Position numbers and translations under genes: made by a program
From: Flavobacterium magnum
GTDB taxonomy: Bacteria > Bacteroidota > Bacteroidia > Flavobacteriales > Flavobacteriaceae
DNA length: 64,000 nt
Assembly (NCBI RefSeq): GCF_003055625.1
Contig: NZ_CP028811.1
Span: forward strand, 372,001-436,000
Direction of reading: 5' to 3'
Part shown: piece by piece, positions 8,483 to 16,895 of the stretch
Layout: each line of letters opens with the position of its first letter
Position numbering within the stretch: position 1 is the stretch's first letter
Notes under the pieces: model-generated
Database searches by the model: none
The model's input: the letters and a program-made list of their open reading frames with translations, nothing else
Told to the model about the DNA's origin: nothing

Positions 8483-9214
8483 TTATTCCTTGTTCCGGTT
8501 TGCCAAAGCGACTTTTACGTTTTGGTAATTCTTGTTGGCAGACCTGATGACGCGCTCACGGAACGTCAGCGTGATTTCGCCATCGACCTGTGAAAGCAGG
8601 CTGTTCGCATTGACGGTCACCGCCGGATCTGCTGCCGAAGGTTTCCGGGCTTTGGTTACTGATGCCAATAGTTCGTCAACATTGACTTCAATCCCCTTTT
8701 TGGTTTCGGACGGCGTTTGATTGATGGCCGGCTGAGGGTGATTTTGCCTTTCGGCAAGTTGGGTTTGATTTTCAATAACGGGAAGCGCTTCGTTTGTTAT
8801 TGGATTTTTGATTGATGATTGGTTTTTTTGATGATTGATTCCTGGCGGCTGGTCTTTTCCTGGAGCATGATCGCGGTTTGCCGTTTCCGCAACGGTTTCG
8901 GTGATGATTTGTTTGTTACCGATGTTGTCCGTGTGTGTATTTTTGAGCGTATCGTTTACAACGTCGTTTTGCTGTATCGTAACCGGATCGTCCTTACTCA
9001 CATCGGTCATTTCTTCTGTCTGGGAAAAGAATGCAATCCCAATGAACAAAAAACCCAATACCGATGCGGCGATATAAAGCCAGCCGTAATTGCGCTTTGG
9101 TTTTTCTGCAACGGTGAGCATGGCATCCAGCCTGTCCCATGCGTTTGCCGAGGGGGTAATCTCCCTTTGATTCAGCTTTTGCCTGAAATCGTCCTCTAAT
9201 TTATGCTGTGCCAT
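8483..9214 (-). CDS. single-pass membrane protein, possible anti-sigma factor
   Basis: Protein of 243 residues: an N-terminal cytoplasmic part of about 45 residues (DDFRQKLNQRE, AWDRLDAML), one membrane helix around 45-63 (YIAASVLGFLFIGIAFF), and a long periplasmic region rich in Asn, Gln, Thr and Lys that looks disordered. It begins inside the end of the ECF sigma gene (14-nt overlap), the usual arrangement for a sigma/anti-sigma pair. It lacks the Cys/His motif of zinc-binding anti-sigma domains, so the role is inferred from topology and position. Confidence 0.65.
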   Translation of the reverse strand: MAQHKLEDDFRQKLNQREITPSANAWDRLDAMLTVAEKPKRNYGWLYIAASVLGFLFIGIAFFSQTEEMTDVSKDDPVTIQQNDVVNDTLKNTHTDNIGNKQIITETVAETANRDHAPGKDQPPGINHQKNQSSIKNPITNEALPVIENQTQLAERQNHPQPAINQTPSETKKGIEVNVDELLASVTKARKPSAADPAVTVNANSLLSQVDGEITLTFRERVIRSANKNYQNVKVALANRNKE

Positions 9215-9761
9215 TTTGATAATTCTTTAGTTTGTTAATCTGCTGCTGCAACATCCTGCGGGCGTGCGACAACTGGGATTTAGACGTGCCCTCTGTAATT
9301 CCGAGCGCCTGCGCAATCTCCTGGTGTTTGTATCCTTCAATCGCATAAAGGTTGAAGATCATGCGGTAACCGTCGGGAAGGCCGTCAATCAACGCCTGTA
9401 TGTCTTCTACGTTAAAATGACTTTCTATGTTATTGAAGGCATCTTCCTTGTAATACGTGTCCTCGAGAAAACTGACTTTCTTCTGCGCCCTGAGGAATGA
9501 AATGCTTTCATTGACCATAATCCGGCGTATCCAACCTTCAAAACTCCCTTTGTGCTCAAACTTATCCAGATTGGCAAAGACTTTCATAAACGCCGTAATC
9601 ATCACGTCTTCCGCCTGGTGCAGGTCCTTAATGTACTGTCGGCATACGCTCAACATCTTTGAAGCATGTTTGTTGTAAATCTGCTGTTGTGCGTGCCGGT
9701 TATTCTCGACTGCCAGGCGGATTGTATCCTGTTCTTCTTGATGTAGACTGATGACTTTCAT
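9201..9761 (-). CDS. RNA polymerase sigma factor, ECF (sigma-70 family)
   Basis: ECF sigma factor of 186 residues. Region 2 (about 30-95) contains AEDVMITAFMKVFANLDKF and the FEGWIRRIMVNESI helix; region 4 (about 125-180) contains the helix-turn-helix KHQEIAQALGITEGTSKSQ and SHARRMLQQ. It is the first gene of a probable operon with the membrane protein (14-nt overlap) and the outer-membrane protein, which suggests a cell-envelope response. No clear TAnnTTTG box lies directly upstream, so it may use a different, perhaps autoregulated, promoter. Confidence 0.93.
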   Translation of the reverse strand: MKVISLHQEEQDTIRLAVENNRHAQQQIYNKHASKMLSVCRQYIKDLHQAEDVMITAFMKVFANLDKFEHKGSFEGWIRRIMVNESISFLRAQKKVSFLEDTYYKEDAFNNIESHFNVEDIQALIDGLPDGYRMIFNLYAIEGYKHQEIAQALGITEGTSKSQLSHARRMLQQQINKLKNYQNGTA

Positions 9762-9984
9762 TAACGGTCAGGTTCGTATAATCAGATTTCTATTGGCATA
9801 GACGGGAAGGGTTGGAAAAGGGTTGCATCAGGTCAGCAAAAAAATCTGATGATTTGCAAAGCACATCCCCAAAACCCAATAAACAAAGGCTTTCACACCA
9901 AAAAAAAACTTTAAAAAAATAAAATGTAAGGTCGAATGGATTCCGAAAAACGGTTTTGCCATCTTGAAAATATCGGGCTGCTGG

Positions 9985-10962
9985 CTATTTTTTCCGCTCA
10001 ATCACGTAATTCACCATCAATTCCAATGCGTCCTTATAAGGCGATTGCGGGTATTTTGAAATCAGTTGCAGGGCGTGCAAACGGAATTCTTCCATCTTCG
10101 ATTCAGCGTAAGCCAGGCCGTTTTTTGCTTTGACAAACGCAATGACTTCCTTCACCCGTTGCTTATCCTTATTGTGGTTCTTTATGGAATTAATTAACCA
10201 CGACTTCTCTTTTGCCGAACAATGGTTGAGGACATGGATCAGCGGCAGGGTCATTTTCTGTTCCTTAATGTCGATGCCCGTCGGTTTGCCAATCGCTTCC
10301 TCAGTGTAATCAAACAAGTCGTCTTTGATCTGGAATGCCATCCCGATGAGCTCGCCAAAATAACGCATGTCCTCCACCCTTTCGGCATCATCGATGACCG
10401 ACTGCGCGCCCAACGCACAGCAGGCTGCAATCAGCGTTGCGGTTTTCTGGCGGATGATCTCATAATACACGTCCTCGGTGATGTCAAGCCGCCGCGCCTT
10501 TTCGATCTGCAGCAGCTCGCCTTCGCTCATCTCACGCACAGCGACCGAAATAATCCGCAGCAGGTCAAAATCGCCGTTATCGATTGACAATAACAGGCCC
10601 TTCGACAGCAGGTAATCGCCCACCAGCACGGCAATCTTGTTTTTCCAAAGCGCATTAATCGAGAAAAATCCGCGCCGGCGGTTGCTGTCGTCCACCACAT
10701 CATCATGCACCAGCGTCGCGGTATGGATGAGTTCAATCACTGAGGCGCCGCGGTACGTCCGCTCATTGACTACCCCTCCGGAAACCATCTTGGCGGTAAG
10801 AAACACAAACATCGGGCGCATCTGCTTGCCCTTTCGGTTCACGATGTAGTACGTGATGCGGTTCAGCAGCGCGACCTTTGAGGCCATGGCATCGTGGAAT
10901 TTCCTTTCGAAAAGTTCCATTTCAGCCTTGATCGGCTGCTTTATTTGCTCGGTGGTTTTCAC
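9985..10962 (-). CDS. polyprenyl diphosphate synthase (trans-isoprenyl type)
   Basis: Polyprenyl synthetase of 325 residues, condensing isopentenyl diphosphate onto an allylic diphosphate, probably to make the quinone side chain or another long prenyl chain. The first aspartate-rich motif is HDDVVDDSNRRRG and the second QIKDDLFDYTE; KQMRP is the usual diphosphate-binding segment. The longest ORF starts at 11076, but the N-terminus KTTEQIKQPI that I expect for flavobacterial homologues begins at a GTG (10962). A -7 box at 10968-10975 lies 5 nt before that GTG, so the mRNA may be leaderless. An ATG at 10920 is an alternative start. Confidence 0.88.
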   Translation of the reverse strand: MKTTEQIKQPIKAEMELFERKFHDAMASKVALLNRITYYIVNRKGKQMRPMFVFLTAKMVSGGVVNERTYRGASVIELIHTATLVHDDVVDDSNRRRGFFSINALWKNKIAVLVGDYLLSKGLLLSIDNGDFDLLRIISVAVREMSEGELLQIEKARRLDITEDVYYEIIRQKTATLIAACCALGAQSVIDDAERVEDMRYFGELIGMAFQIKDDLFDYTEEAIGKPTGIDIKEQKMTLPLIHVLNHCSAKEKSWLINSIKNHNKDKQRVKEVIAFVKAKNGLAYAESKMEEFRLHALQLISKYPQSPYKDALELMVNYVIERKK

Positions 10963-10967
10963 AGTGT

Positions 10968-10975
10968 CAAAGATA
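10968..10975 (-). promoter_or_regulatory. -7 box (TATCTTTG) of the polyprenyl synthase gene
   Basis: TATCTTTG on the minus strand ends 5 nt before the GTG start at 10962, so transcription should begin at or within a few bases of the start codon. It excludes the longer ORF start at 11076 for transcripts from this promoter. Confidence 0.5.
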
Positions 10976-11026
10976 AAAATTAATTGGGCGTTCCGGCGGC
11001 AGGCGTGATTTTTCTTAAACCGCGCT

Positions 11027-11108
11027 TCCGTTGCCGCCGTCGGGCTGTACGCTGTATCTTTTGCTTTGCTGCGCACCGCAAAAGGATGCCGCTGCCATCC
11101 CTAACGCA
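11027..11108 (-). ncRNA. structured intergenic repeat, copy A (candidate Flavo-1-like RNA)
   Basis: Read on the minus strand it carries AGCGGCATCCTTTT, then a hairpin, then AAAAGATACAGCGTACAG. The inner stem is CTTTTGC/GCAAAAG (11058-11064 with 11078-11084) and the outer stem CGTT/AACG (11029-11032 with 11103-11106). The block GGGATGGCAGCGGCATCC can also fold locally (GGATG/CATCC). It lies in the 263-nt gap between rlmN and the polyprenyl synthase gene, on the same strand as both. Copies B, C and D are at 45825, 49041 and 19980. Orientation is assigned by analogy with copy B. Confidence 0.6.
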
Positions 11109-11225
11109 CGTATGCAATCCAAAAATCGGCATTTCGTAACATGGGGGTTCGAGCAAAGGCATAAAAGCGCTTACCCGGAAGATTGATGACTACCGACAAC
11201 GATTGAGCCAAAAAACCAGGACGCC

Positions 11226-12266
11226 CTAAGATTTATTGGCCAGTTGTCCACACGCAGCATCAATATCCTTACCACGGCTGCGCCGCACTTTCACAACAAT
11301 GTCCGCGGATTCAAGCGCATGGATATACGCATTGATACTTGCTTCGGAAGCCTGTTGGAATTCGCCGTCATCGATTGGGTTGTATTCGATCAGGTTGACT
11401 TTGCACGGCACGTGCCTGCAGAACCTTACCAGCGCGTCAATGGATTTCCTGTCGTCGTTGATGCCTTCCCAGACCACGTATTCGTAGGTCACCCGGCTTT
11501 TTGTTTTCAGATACCAGTATTCCAAAGATTCGCGCAGTTCGGTCAGCGGGAAATTTTTTGTAAATGGCATAATTCGGTTTCGGGTCTCCTCAATCGCAGA
11601 ATGAAGTGACACCGCCAGCTTGAATTTCACGCCATCGTCAGCAAGCTTTCGGATCATTTTTGAAACACCTGAGGTGGAGACCGTGATGCGTTTGGGAGAC
11701 ATGCCTAATCCTTCCGGCGATGTGATTTTTTCAATGGCTGTCATCACGTTGTTGTAATTCATCAGCGGCTCTCCCATGCCCATGAAGACAATATTCGACA
11801 ACGGATGGTTATGGTACAGCCTGCTCTCCCTGTCGATGGCGACGACCTGGTCATAAATTTCGTCAGGCCCTAAATTCCGCATCCTTTTCAGCCTGGCCGT
11901 TGCGCAGAAATTGCAGTCAAGACTGCATCCCACCTGGCTCGACACACAGGCCGTCGTCCTGGTCTCGGTAGGGATCAGCACTGATTCCACCACAAGACCG
12001 TCGTGCAGCCGCACTGCATTCTTTACCGTACCATCTTCGCTGCGCTGCATCTGATCGACCATGATGTGGTTGATCACAAAGTGCTTGTCGAGCATTTCAC
12101 GCGTCGCCTTTGCGACATTGGTCATGTCGTCAAAACTGTGCGCGCCTTTACTCCAAAGCCATTCGTATACCTGGTTGCCGCGAAAAGCCTGATCACCATG
12201 GGCAGTAAAAAAGTCGCGAAGCTGGGCTTTGGTTAACGCACGAATGTCTTTTTTTTCGGTTTCCAT
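11226..12266 (-). CDS. rlmN: 23S rRNA (adenine(2503)-C(2))-methyltransferase RlmN
   Basis: Radical SAM enzyme of 346 residues that methylates A2503 of 23S rRNA and, in some bacteria, A37 of tRNAs. The iron-sulfur cluster motif C-x3-C-x2-C is in GCSLDCNFCATA, the SAM-binding GMGEPLMNY follows, and the second catalytic cysteine is in DIDAACGQLA close to the C-terminus. Length and motifs separate it from Cfr only weakly, but Cfr is usually an acquired resistance gene and nothing around this gene is mobile. The -7 box is 4 nt upstream of the ATG. Confidence 0.95.
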   Translation of the reverse strand: METEKKDIRALTKAQLRDFFTAHGDQAFRGNQVYEWLWSKGAHSFDDMTNVAKATREMLDKHFVINHIMVDQMQRSEDGTVKNAVRLHDGLVVESVLIPTETRTTACVSSQVGCSLDCNFCATARLKRMRNLGPDEIYDQVVAIDRESRLYHNHPLSNIVFMGMGEPLMNYNNVMTAIEKITSPEGLGMSPKRITVSTSGVSKMIRKLADDGVKFKLAVSLHSAIEETRNRIMPFTKNFPLTELRESLEYWYLKTKSRVTYEYVVWEGINDDRKSIDALVRFCRHVPCKVNLIEYNPIDDGEFQQASEASINAYIHALESADIVVKVRRSRGKDIDAACGQLANKS

Positions 12267-12270
12267 AGTG

Positions 12271-12278
12271 CAAAGATA
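12271..12278 (-). promoter_or_regulatory. -7 box (TATCTTTG) abutting the rlmN start
   Basis: TATCTTTG on the minus strand, with 4 nt (CACT) between its last base and the ATG at 12266. The predicted transcription start coincides with the start codon, so the rlmN message is a candidate leaderless mRNA. Confidence 0.55.
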
Positions 12279-12349
12279 AGGGTTTAGTTTGGAATCCGGC
12301 AGCCGGAAACTCTGCCCCCTTTTCGGTCAGGCGGTCTTTAAACTTTTCC

Positions 12350-12357
12350 TATTTTTG
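12350..12357 (+). promoter_or_regulatory. -7 box (TATTTTTG) of the O-methyltransferase gene
   Basis: TATTTTTG fits TAnnTTTG and lies 12 nt before the ATG at 12370. No good -33 element is visible. Confidence 0.5.
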
Positions 12358-12369
12358 CAAAAAAACAAC

Positions 12370-13011
12370 ATGCATTTCCTATCCGACGACCTTGAAGATT
12401 ACATTGAACAGCATTCAGAGAAAGAGCCTGAACTGCTGGCAAGGCTTCATAAGGAAACCTATCAGAAAGTCTTGCTGCCCCGGATGCTCAGCGGGCATTT
12501 CCAGGGACGTGTGCTCAGTATGCTTTCGAAGCTGGCCCGGCCAAAATCGATACTCGAAGTCGGCACCTATACCGGATACGCTACGCTGTGCCTTTGCGAG
12601 GGATTGCAGCAGGACGGGGTCGTGCATACGATTGACATCAAGGAAGAACTGGTGGATTTTCAGCGCAGGTATTTTGATGCTTCGGCATGGGGAAACCGGA
12701 TAGTGCAGCATCTGGGGGCAGCCTTGGATATCATTCCTGAAATCGACGCAACATTCGACCTCGTTTTCATCGATGCCGATAAAGAAAACTACCTCAATTA
12801 TTATCATATGATCCTGCCGAAAATGAACCAGGGCGGCCTCATCCTTTCCGATAATGTGCTGTGGAGCGGCAAGGTGGTCCAGGAGCTGCAGCCGAACGAC
12901 CTCAGCACTAAAGTCCTGCTGGAATACAATGCATTGCTGCGGGACGATCCGCGCGTGGAGACGGTGTTACTCCCGATAAGAGACGGCCTTACGGTAAGTC
13001 GGGTATTGTAA
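12370..13011 (+). CDS. class I SAM-dependent O-methyltransferase
   Basis: Methyltransferase of 213 residues in the caffeoyl-CoA/catechol O-methyltransferase-like group. The SAM-binding glycine-rich loop is LEVGTYTGYATLCLCEGL, the acidic ribose-binding residue is in HTIDIKEE, and the metal-binding motif is VFIDADKENYLNYY followed by SDNVLWSGKV. The ATG at 12370 is chosen because the -7 box at 12350-12357 precedes it and the longer ORF from 12289 would begin upstream of that promoter. The substrate is unknown; bacterial members methylate small catechol-like compounds or tRNA bases (TrmR). Confidence 0.9.
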   Translation: MHFLSDDLEDYIEQHSEKEPELLARLHKETYQKVLLPRMLSGHFQGRVLSMLSKLARPKSILEVGTYTGYATLCLCEGLQQDGVVHTIDIKEELVDFQRRYFDASAWGNRIVQHLGAALDIIPEIDATFDLVFIDADKENYLNYYHMILPKMNQGGLILSDNVLWSGKVVQELQPNDLSTKVLLEYNALLRDDPRVETVLLPIRDGLTVSRVL

Positions 13012-13059
13012 GTTTGCCATTAATGATGGACGACCTTCCATTACAAACTGACTTCACTC

Positions 13060-13632
13060 TTAATCCAACGAAAAATACTTCCCCTTTGCCCAAAAATACA
13101 GCCTCAGTACGAGCGTGCTGGTGATAAGGCCGCAAAGGTATCCGCATAAAATATCGAGTGGATAGTGCAACCCCAGGTAAATGCGGGTATAAGCAAAAAC
13201 CAGCGGCCATAAGAAAATCAGCCCCATCATACGGTAATGCTTTTTCAGGATGGTATAGATAAACACCGCTGCTGCCATTGAATTGGCGGCGTGGCCCGAG
13301 AAAAAACTGAAGGTCTTGCTGGTTTTTCCCTTGACGTAATAGATGAGTGTATTGAGTTGCGGGTCACTGCTGGGTCGCAGGCGGCGAAACTCGTATTTGA
13401 AGAAATTGGTCGTCTGGTCAGTGATAAGGATCAGCAAGGCGACAAAGCCCATGATAATTAACGTGTTTTTCGCGCCGACTTTTTTAAAAATAAGATAAAA
13501 GAGGAACAGGAAGAAAGGCGTCCAGTTTAACTGATCGGTCAGGAATAAGAAAAAACCGTCCCATTTTTCGGAGCCAAATCCATTGAGGTAAATGAAGAGC
13601 CGGCGGTCCAGCGACAGGATTTCGTCGAGCAT
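13060..13632 (-). CDS. PAP2-family phosphatase (membrane)
   Basis: Integral membrane phosphatase of 190 residues with about five hydrophobic segments. All three acid-phosphatase motifs are present: K-x6-RP in KYEFRRLRP, SGHA in FFSGHAANS, and R-x5-HxxxD in RIYLGLHYPLDIL. Such enzymes dephosphorylate lipid phosphates, undecaprenyl diphosphate or lipid A. It starts 2 nt after the tatA stop on the same strand, so the two are almost certainly cotranscribed. The exact lipid substrate cannot be deduced. Confidence 0.9.
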   Translation of the reverse strand: MLDEILSLDRRLFIYLNGFGSEKWDGFFLFLTDQLNWTPFFLFLFYLIFKKVGAKNTLIIMGFVALLILITDQTTNFFKYEFRRLRPSSDPQLNTLIYYVKGKTSKTFSFFSGHAANSMAAAVFIYTILKKHYRMMGLIFLWPLVFAYTRIYLGLHYPLDILCGYLCGLITSTLVLRLYFWAKGKYFSLD

Positions 13633-13634
13633 GC

Positions 13635-13997
13635 CTATGATCTTTTGATCGAACCGGATCCCGCGATATCGTCAATCGCTTCCTTGGCTTTGTTGATTTC
13701 AGCGGTGATGTCCGAAGTCACATCGTTCATATTCAGCGGCGATTCCGGGGTGTGCCCTTCGACCATCTTGTTGAATCCCTGCTTTACATCATTCACTTCT
13801 TTGGTGATGCTTTTATGGTCGAACCCATGATCTTCCGCGCCTTTCCTGATCTCATTCTTGATATCGTTGGTCGCGTTTTTTACCTGCGCTATACCTTTGC
13901 CCAGACCGCGCGCGATTTCCGGGAGTTTATCGGTACCGAATAACATCAGTGCAATAAAGATAATGAAGAACATTTCGCCGCCGCCTATTCCAAACAT
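13635..13997 (-). CDS. tatA: twin-arginine translocase subunit TatA/TatE family
   Basis: Protein of 120 residues with the Tat A/B architecture: short N-terminus, one membrane helix (EMFFIIFIALMLFG, about 8-21), hinge and an amphipathic helix (KLPEIARGLGKGIAQVKNAT). The remainder is a charged, probably flexible tail. The FG hinge after the membrane helix fits TatA; Bacteroidota often have two such proteins, so a TatB-like role is possible. No tatC lies in the window. Confidence 0.88.
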   Translation of the reverse strand: MFGIGGGEMFFIIFIALMLFGTDKLPEIARGLGKGIAQVKNATNDIKNEIRKGAEDHGFDHKSITKEVNDVKQGFNKMVEGHTPESPLNMNDVTSDITAEINKAKEAIDDIAGSGSIKRS

Positions 13998-14128
13998 AGC
14001 CTTTCAGTTAAAAAATTATACTGCAAAAATACAAAAGAATATGATGTCATTAAGTTAAAGAATTCGGAAGATAGGCAATACGCTTGCCGAATTGCAAAAC
14101 TTCCGGTCTCGCCGAAACGGCTAACTGT

Positions 14129-16378
14129 TTAATCAAACTTGGATTTGACGGTTTCCTTGGGCCAGGTGTTGTTTGACAGGTCGGTATCTGCGGTTTCAAG
14201 CTTTGGATCGATGGTAAATTTTCTTACGGGTTTTCCTGTAGCGAACATTCTGGAAACTTCCTTATCGTTCATCCTCCAGATCTGCGCAGGAAAGGTCTGT
14301 ATCTCTGTAGTGCCGTCGTCAAAAGTCATCTCAACGATAATCGGCATGACCAGTCCGCCCGGTTTCTCGAAGGTGACATGATAGAAATATTTTGGATCGG
14401 CGAGCTTTGCCTTTTCCTCAGCAGAAAAATTGGCGTCGATAAACGCTGTCAATGTTTTCGCGTCCCTGTAGTCGAACGCCTTGTTGAGCTCGGGCCTGAA
14501 ATCCTCGCTGCCCTCAGCAACCATGTAGACTTTCGGACCCGGAGCGGATTTTGGCTTGCGGGCACTGAACTCCGGTTTGGCTTCCTGGAAACCCTTTGGC
14601 ATTTGTTCGGTCACGAAATACCGTTTTACCTCTTTTATACCGATGTCATTATAGTCCGTGGTGTAAAACCATCCCCTGAAAAACCAGTCCAGGTCGACGG
14701 CGGAAGCGTCTTCCATCGTCCGGAAAAAATCCTCCGGCGTCGGGTGCTTGAATTTCCATCGGTTTGCATACGTGCGAAAGGCAAAATCGAAAAGTTCGTG
14801 GCCCATGATTGTTTCGCGAAGTATATTCAGGCCCGCTGCAGGCTTTCCGTATGCATTGTTTCCGAATTGCCTGATGCTTTCCGAATTGGTCATAATCGGC
14901 ACCAGCCCGGACTGGTCACCGCTCATGTAGGGCACAATCAACCTGGCGGGTCCGCGTCGTGACGGAAAATTCGGGTCGAACGATTGCTCCGCGAGGTATT
15001 CCATAAAAGTGTTCAGGCCCTCGTCCATCCAGGTCCACTGCCGCTCATCGGAATTGACAATCATCGGGAAGAAGTTGTGCCCGACCTCATGGATCACGAC
15101 GCCCAGCATCCCATACTTCACGCCGTCAGAATAGGTGCCGTCTTCTTCGGGGCGCCCAAAATTCCAGCAAATCATCGGGTATTCCATGCCCTGATCCTGC
15201 GCATTTACCGAAACGGCTTTCGGATAAGGATAGTCAAACGTGTATTTCGAGTAACTTTTTAGGGTGTGTGCCACGGCCCGCGTCGAGTATTGTTCCCACA
15301 ACGGATTGCCCTCTTTGGGATACACCGAAATGGCCATCACGGTTTTCTCCCCGATTTTCACCGCCATAGCATCGTAAATCAGTTTCCTCGACGTGGCAAT
15401 CCCAAAATCACGGACATTCTCTGCTTTGAATTTCCATGTTTTTTTGGCGGTGGCAAAGTTGGGCTCTTTCGCCGTGGCTTCGGCCTGGGTGACGACCACT
15501 ACCGGTTTGTCAAACGATTTTTCGGCCAATTGGTAACGCTTGAGCTGTTCGGCGGTAAAGACTTCGGCCCTGTTCTGAAGTACACCCGTAGCTTCCATAA
15601 TGTGGTCGGCGGGCACGGTGATGTCTACTTCGAAGTTGCCAAAGGGCAACGCAAATTCGCCTCCACCCCAGAACTGCATATTCTGCCAGCCTTCCACGTC
15701 ATTGTATACGGCCATGCGCGGGTAGAATTGCGCCAATACATAAAGATTATTTCCGTCTTTGGCAAAATGCTCATAGCCTGATCGGCCACCAACGACCATA
15801 TAATTATTGATATTATACCACCACTTCACCGAAAACGAAAACTTTTCTCCATGTTTCAGCGGTTTGGGCAAATCAACTCGCATCATTGTCGCGTTGATGG
15901 TGTAAGGAAGGGATTTTCCGGACACATCATGTACATAATCGATTTTAAATCCGCCATCGAATGATTCCTGAAGGTATTTTTTCGAAAACCCATTTACGCT
16001 GATGGCGTTGTCAGGATTCTGGCTTTCAGCCAATGGGGACTGCGACGTTTTCGCGTGCTGGTTCTGATCCAGCTGCACCCACAGGTAATCCAGCGCTTCC
16101 CTAGCGTTATTGGTATAGGTGATGGTTTCTGTTCCGAACAGTTGTTGCTTTTTATCGTCAAGTTCGACGCTGATCCTGTAATCCGCCTGTTGCTGATAAT
16201 ATTCAGGTCCGGGTGCCCCGGATGCCGTGCGGTAGGCATTAGGTGTCGCCAGCACATCGTACATTTGACGGAACTTGCTTCCATCTTCGTGGCCCACAGC
16301 GTTTTTGGGCTTGTCCTGCGAATAGAGCGCATGGCCAATAAAAAAAAGCAGGGAGAGCGTAAATCCGGTATTCTTCAT
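14129..16378 (-). CDS. M1 family metallopeptidase (secreted aminopeptidase)
   Basis: Secreted zinc peptidase of 749 residues with an N-terminal signal peptide ending at about YSQ. The M1 signature is complete: the exopeptidase-type motif QDQGMEYPM (GAMEN position) followed by HEVGH, then Glu after 18 residues (WMDEGLNTF). The substrate should be N-terminal amino acids of peptides in the periplasm or outside. The in-frame ATG at 16414 would overlap the upstream gene and precede the signal peptide, so 16378 is used. A DUF6702 gene ends 13 nt upstream; the pair is probably an operon. Confidence 0.94.
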   Translation of the reverse strand: MKNTGFTLSLLFFIGHALYSQDKPKNAVGHEDGSKFRQMYDVLATPNAYRTASGAPGPEYYQQQADYRISVELDDKKQQLFGTETITYTNNAREALDYLWVQLDQNQHAKTSQSPLAESQNPDNAISVNGFSKKYLQESFDGGFKIDYVHDVSGKSLPYTINATMMRVDLPKPLKHGEKFSFSVKWWYNINNYMVVGGRSGYEHFAKDGNNLYVLAQFYPRMAVYNDVEGWQNMQFWGGGEFALPFGNFEVDITVPADHIMEATGVLQNRAEVFTAEQLKRYQLAEKSFDKPVVVVTQAEATAKEPNFATAKKTWKFKAENVRDFGIATSRKLIYDAMAVKIGEKTVMAISVYPKEGNPLWEQYSTRAVAHTLKSYSKYTFDYPYPKAVSVNAQDQGMEYPMICWNFGRPEEDGTYSDGVKYGMLGVVIHEVGHNFFPMIVNSDERQWTWMDEGLNTFMEYLAEQSFDPNFPSRRGPARLIVPYMSGDQSGLVPIMTNSESIRQFGNNAYGKPAAGLNILRETIMGHELFDFAFRTYANRWKFKHPTPEDFFRTMEDASAVDLDWFFRGWFYTTDYNDIGIKEVKRYFVTEQMPKGFQEAKPEFSARKPKSAPGPKVYMVAEGSEDFRPELNKAFDYRDAKTLTAFIDANFSAEEKAKLADPKYFYHVTFEKPGGLVMPIIVEMTFDDGTTEIQTFPAQIWRMNDKEVSRMFATGKPVRKFTIDPKLETADTDLSNNTWPKETVKSKFD

Positions 16379-16391
16379 TTGAATCTGTATT

Positions 16392-16883
16392 TTATTTAAA
16401 AACGCCTGAGGCATTACCCGCCGTCAGCAGCAGGCTTTGCTTTTCATCTCCATTACTGTATTGGATGATGTTTTGCTGGGTATCGTTGAGCTCCATCAGC
16501 GCGGCGTTGTATATGTCGATTTGATTGGCTTTTGTTACGTCCGCAATCCTGAAATAGCAAATCACGACATTCGCCTCCAGCTCTTTGCTCAGGTACGTCA
16601 GGGCTTTCTTCTGGCCGTTGACCCTGACAACGAACTTTTCGGCAAGGTATTTCCTGAGCAGTTCAACATCATCGGGCACTTCGTTTTTCTCTCCGATATG
16701 GGTTTTCTTATTGAAGTGTTTTCCCACGGCATTGTTCAGGTCATCCATAAAAATGCGTGCAGTGATCTCAATTCGTTTCTTCTCTGCAGCTACATGAACC
16801 TGGTAGATTGAAACGTAGAATTTATGTGCGGAAAATCCCGACAGGACAACGAAAATAAGCAGATACGTGGCGGCCTTCTTCAT
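16392..16883 (-). CDS. DUF6702 family protein
   Basis: Secreted protein of 163 residues: signal peptide (about 1-19, ending SGFSA), then HKFYVSIYQV and a segment ITARIFMDDLNNAVGKH that I associate with DUF6702. The role of this family is unknown. It precedes the M1 peptidase by 13 nt on the same strand, so a function tied to that peptidase, such as a small periplasmic accessory, is an inference from position only. The upstream neighbour, a carboxypeptidase-regulatory-like protein, is 12 nt away, so all of these genes may form one transcript. Confidence 0.8.
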   Translation of the reverse strand: MKKAATYLLIFVVLSGFSAHKFYVSIYQVHVAAEKKRIEITARIFMDDLNNAVGKHFNKKTHIGEKNEVPDDVELLRKYLAEKFVVRVNGQKKALTYLSKELEANVVICYFRIADVTKANQIDIYNAALMELNDTQQNIIQYSNGDEKQSLLLTAGNASGVFK

Positions 16884-16895
16884 GTCCCAAAGATA

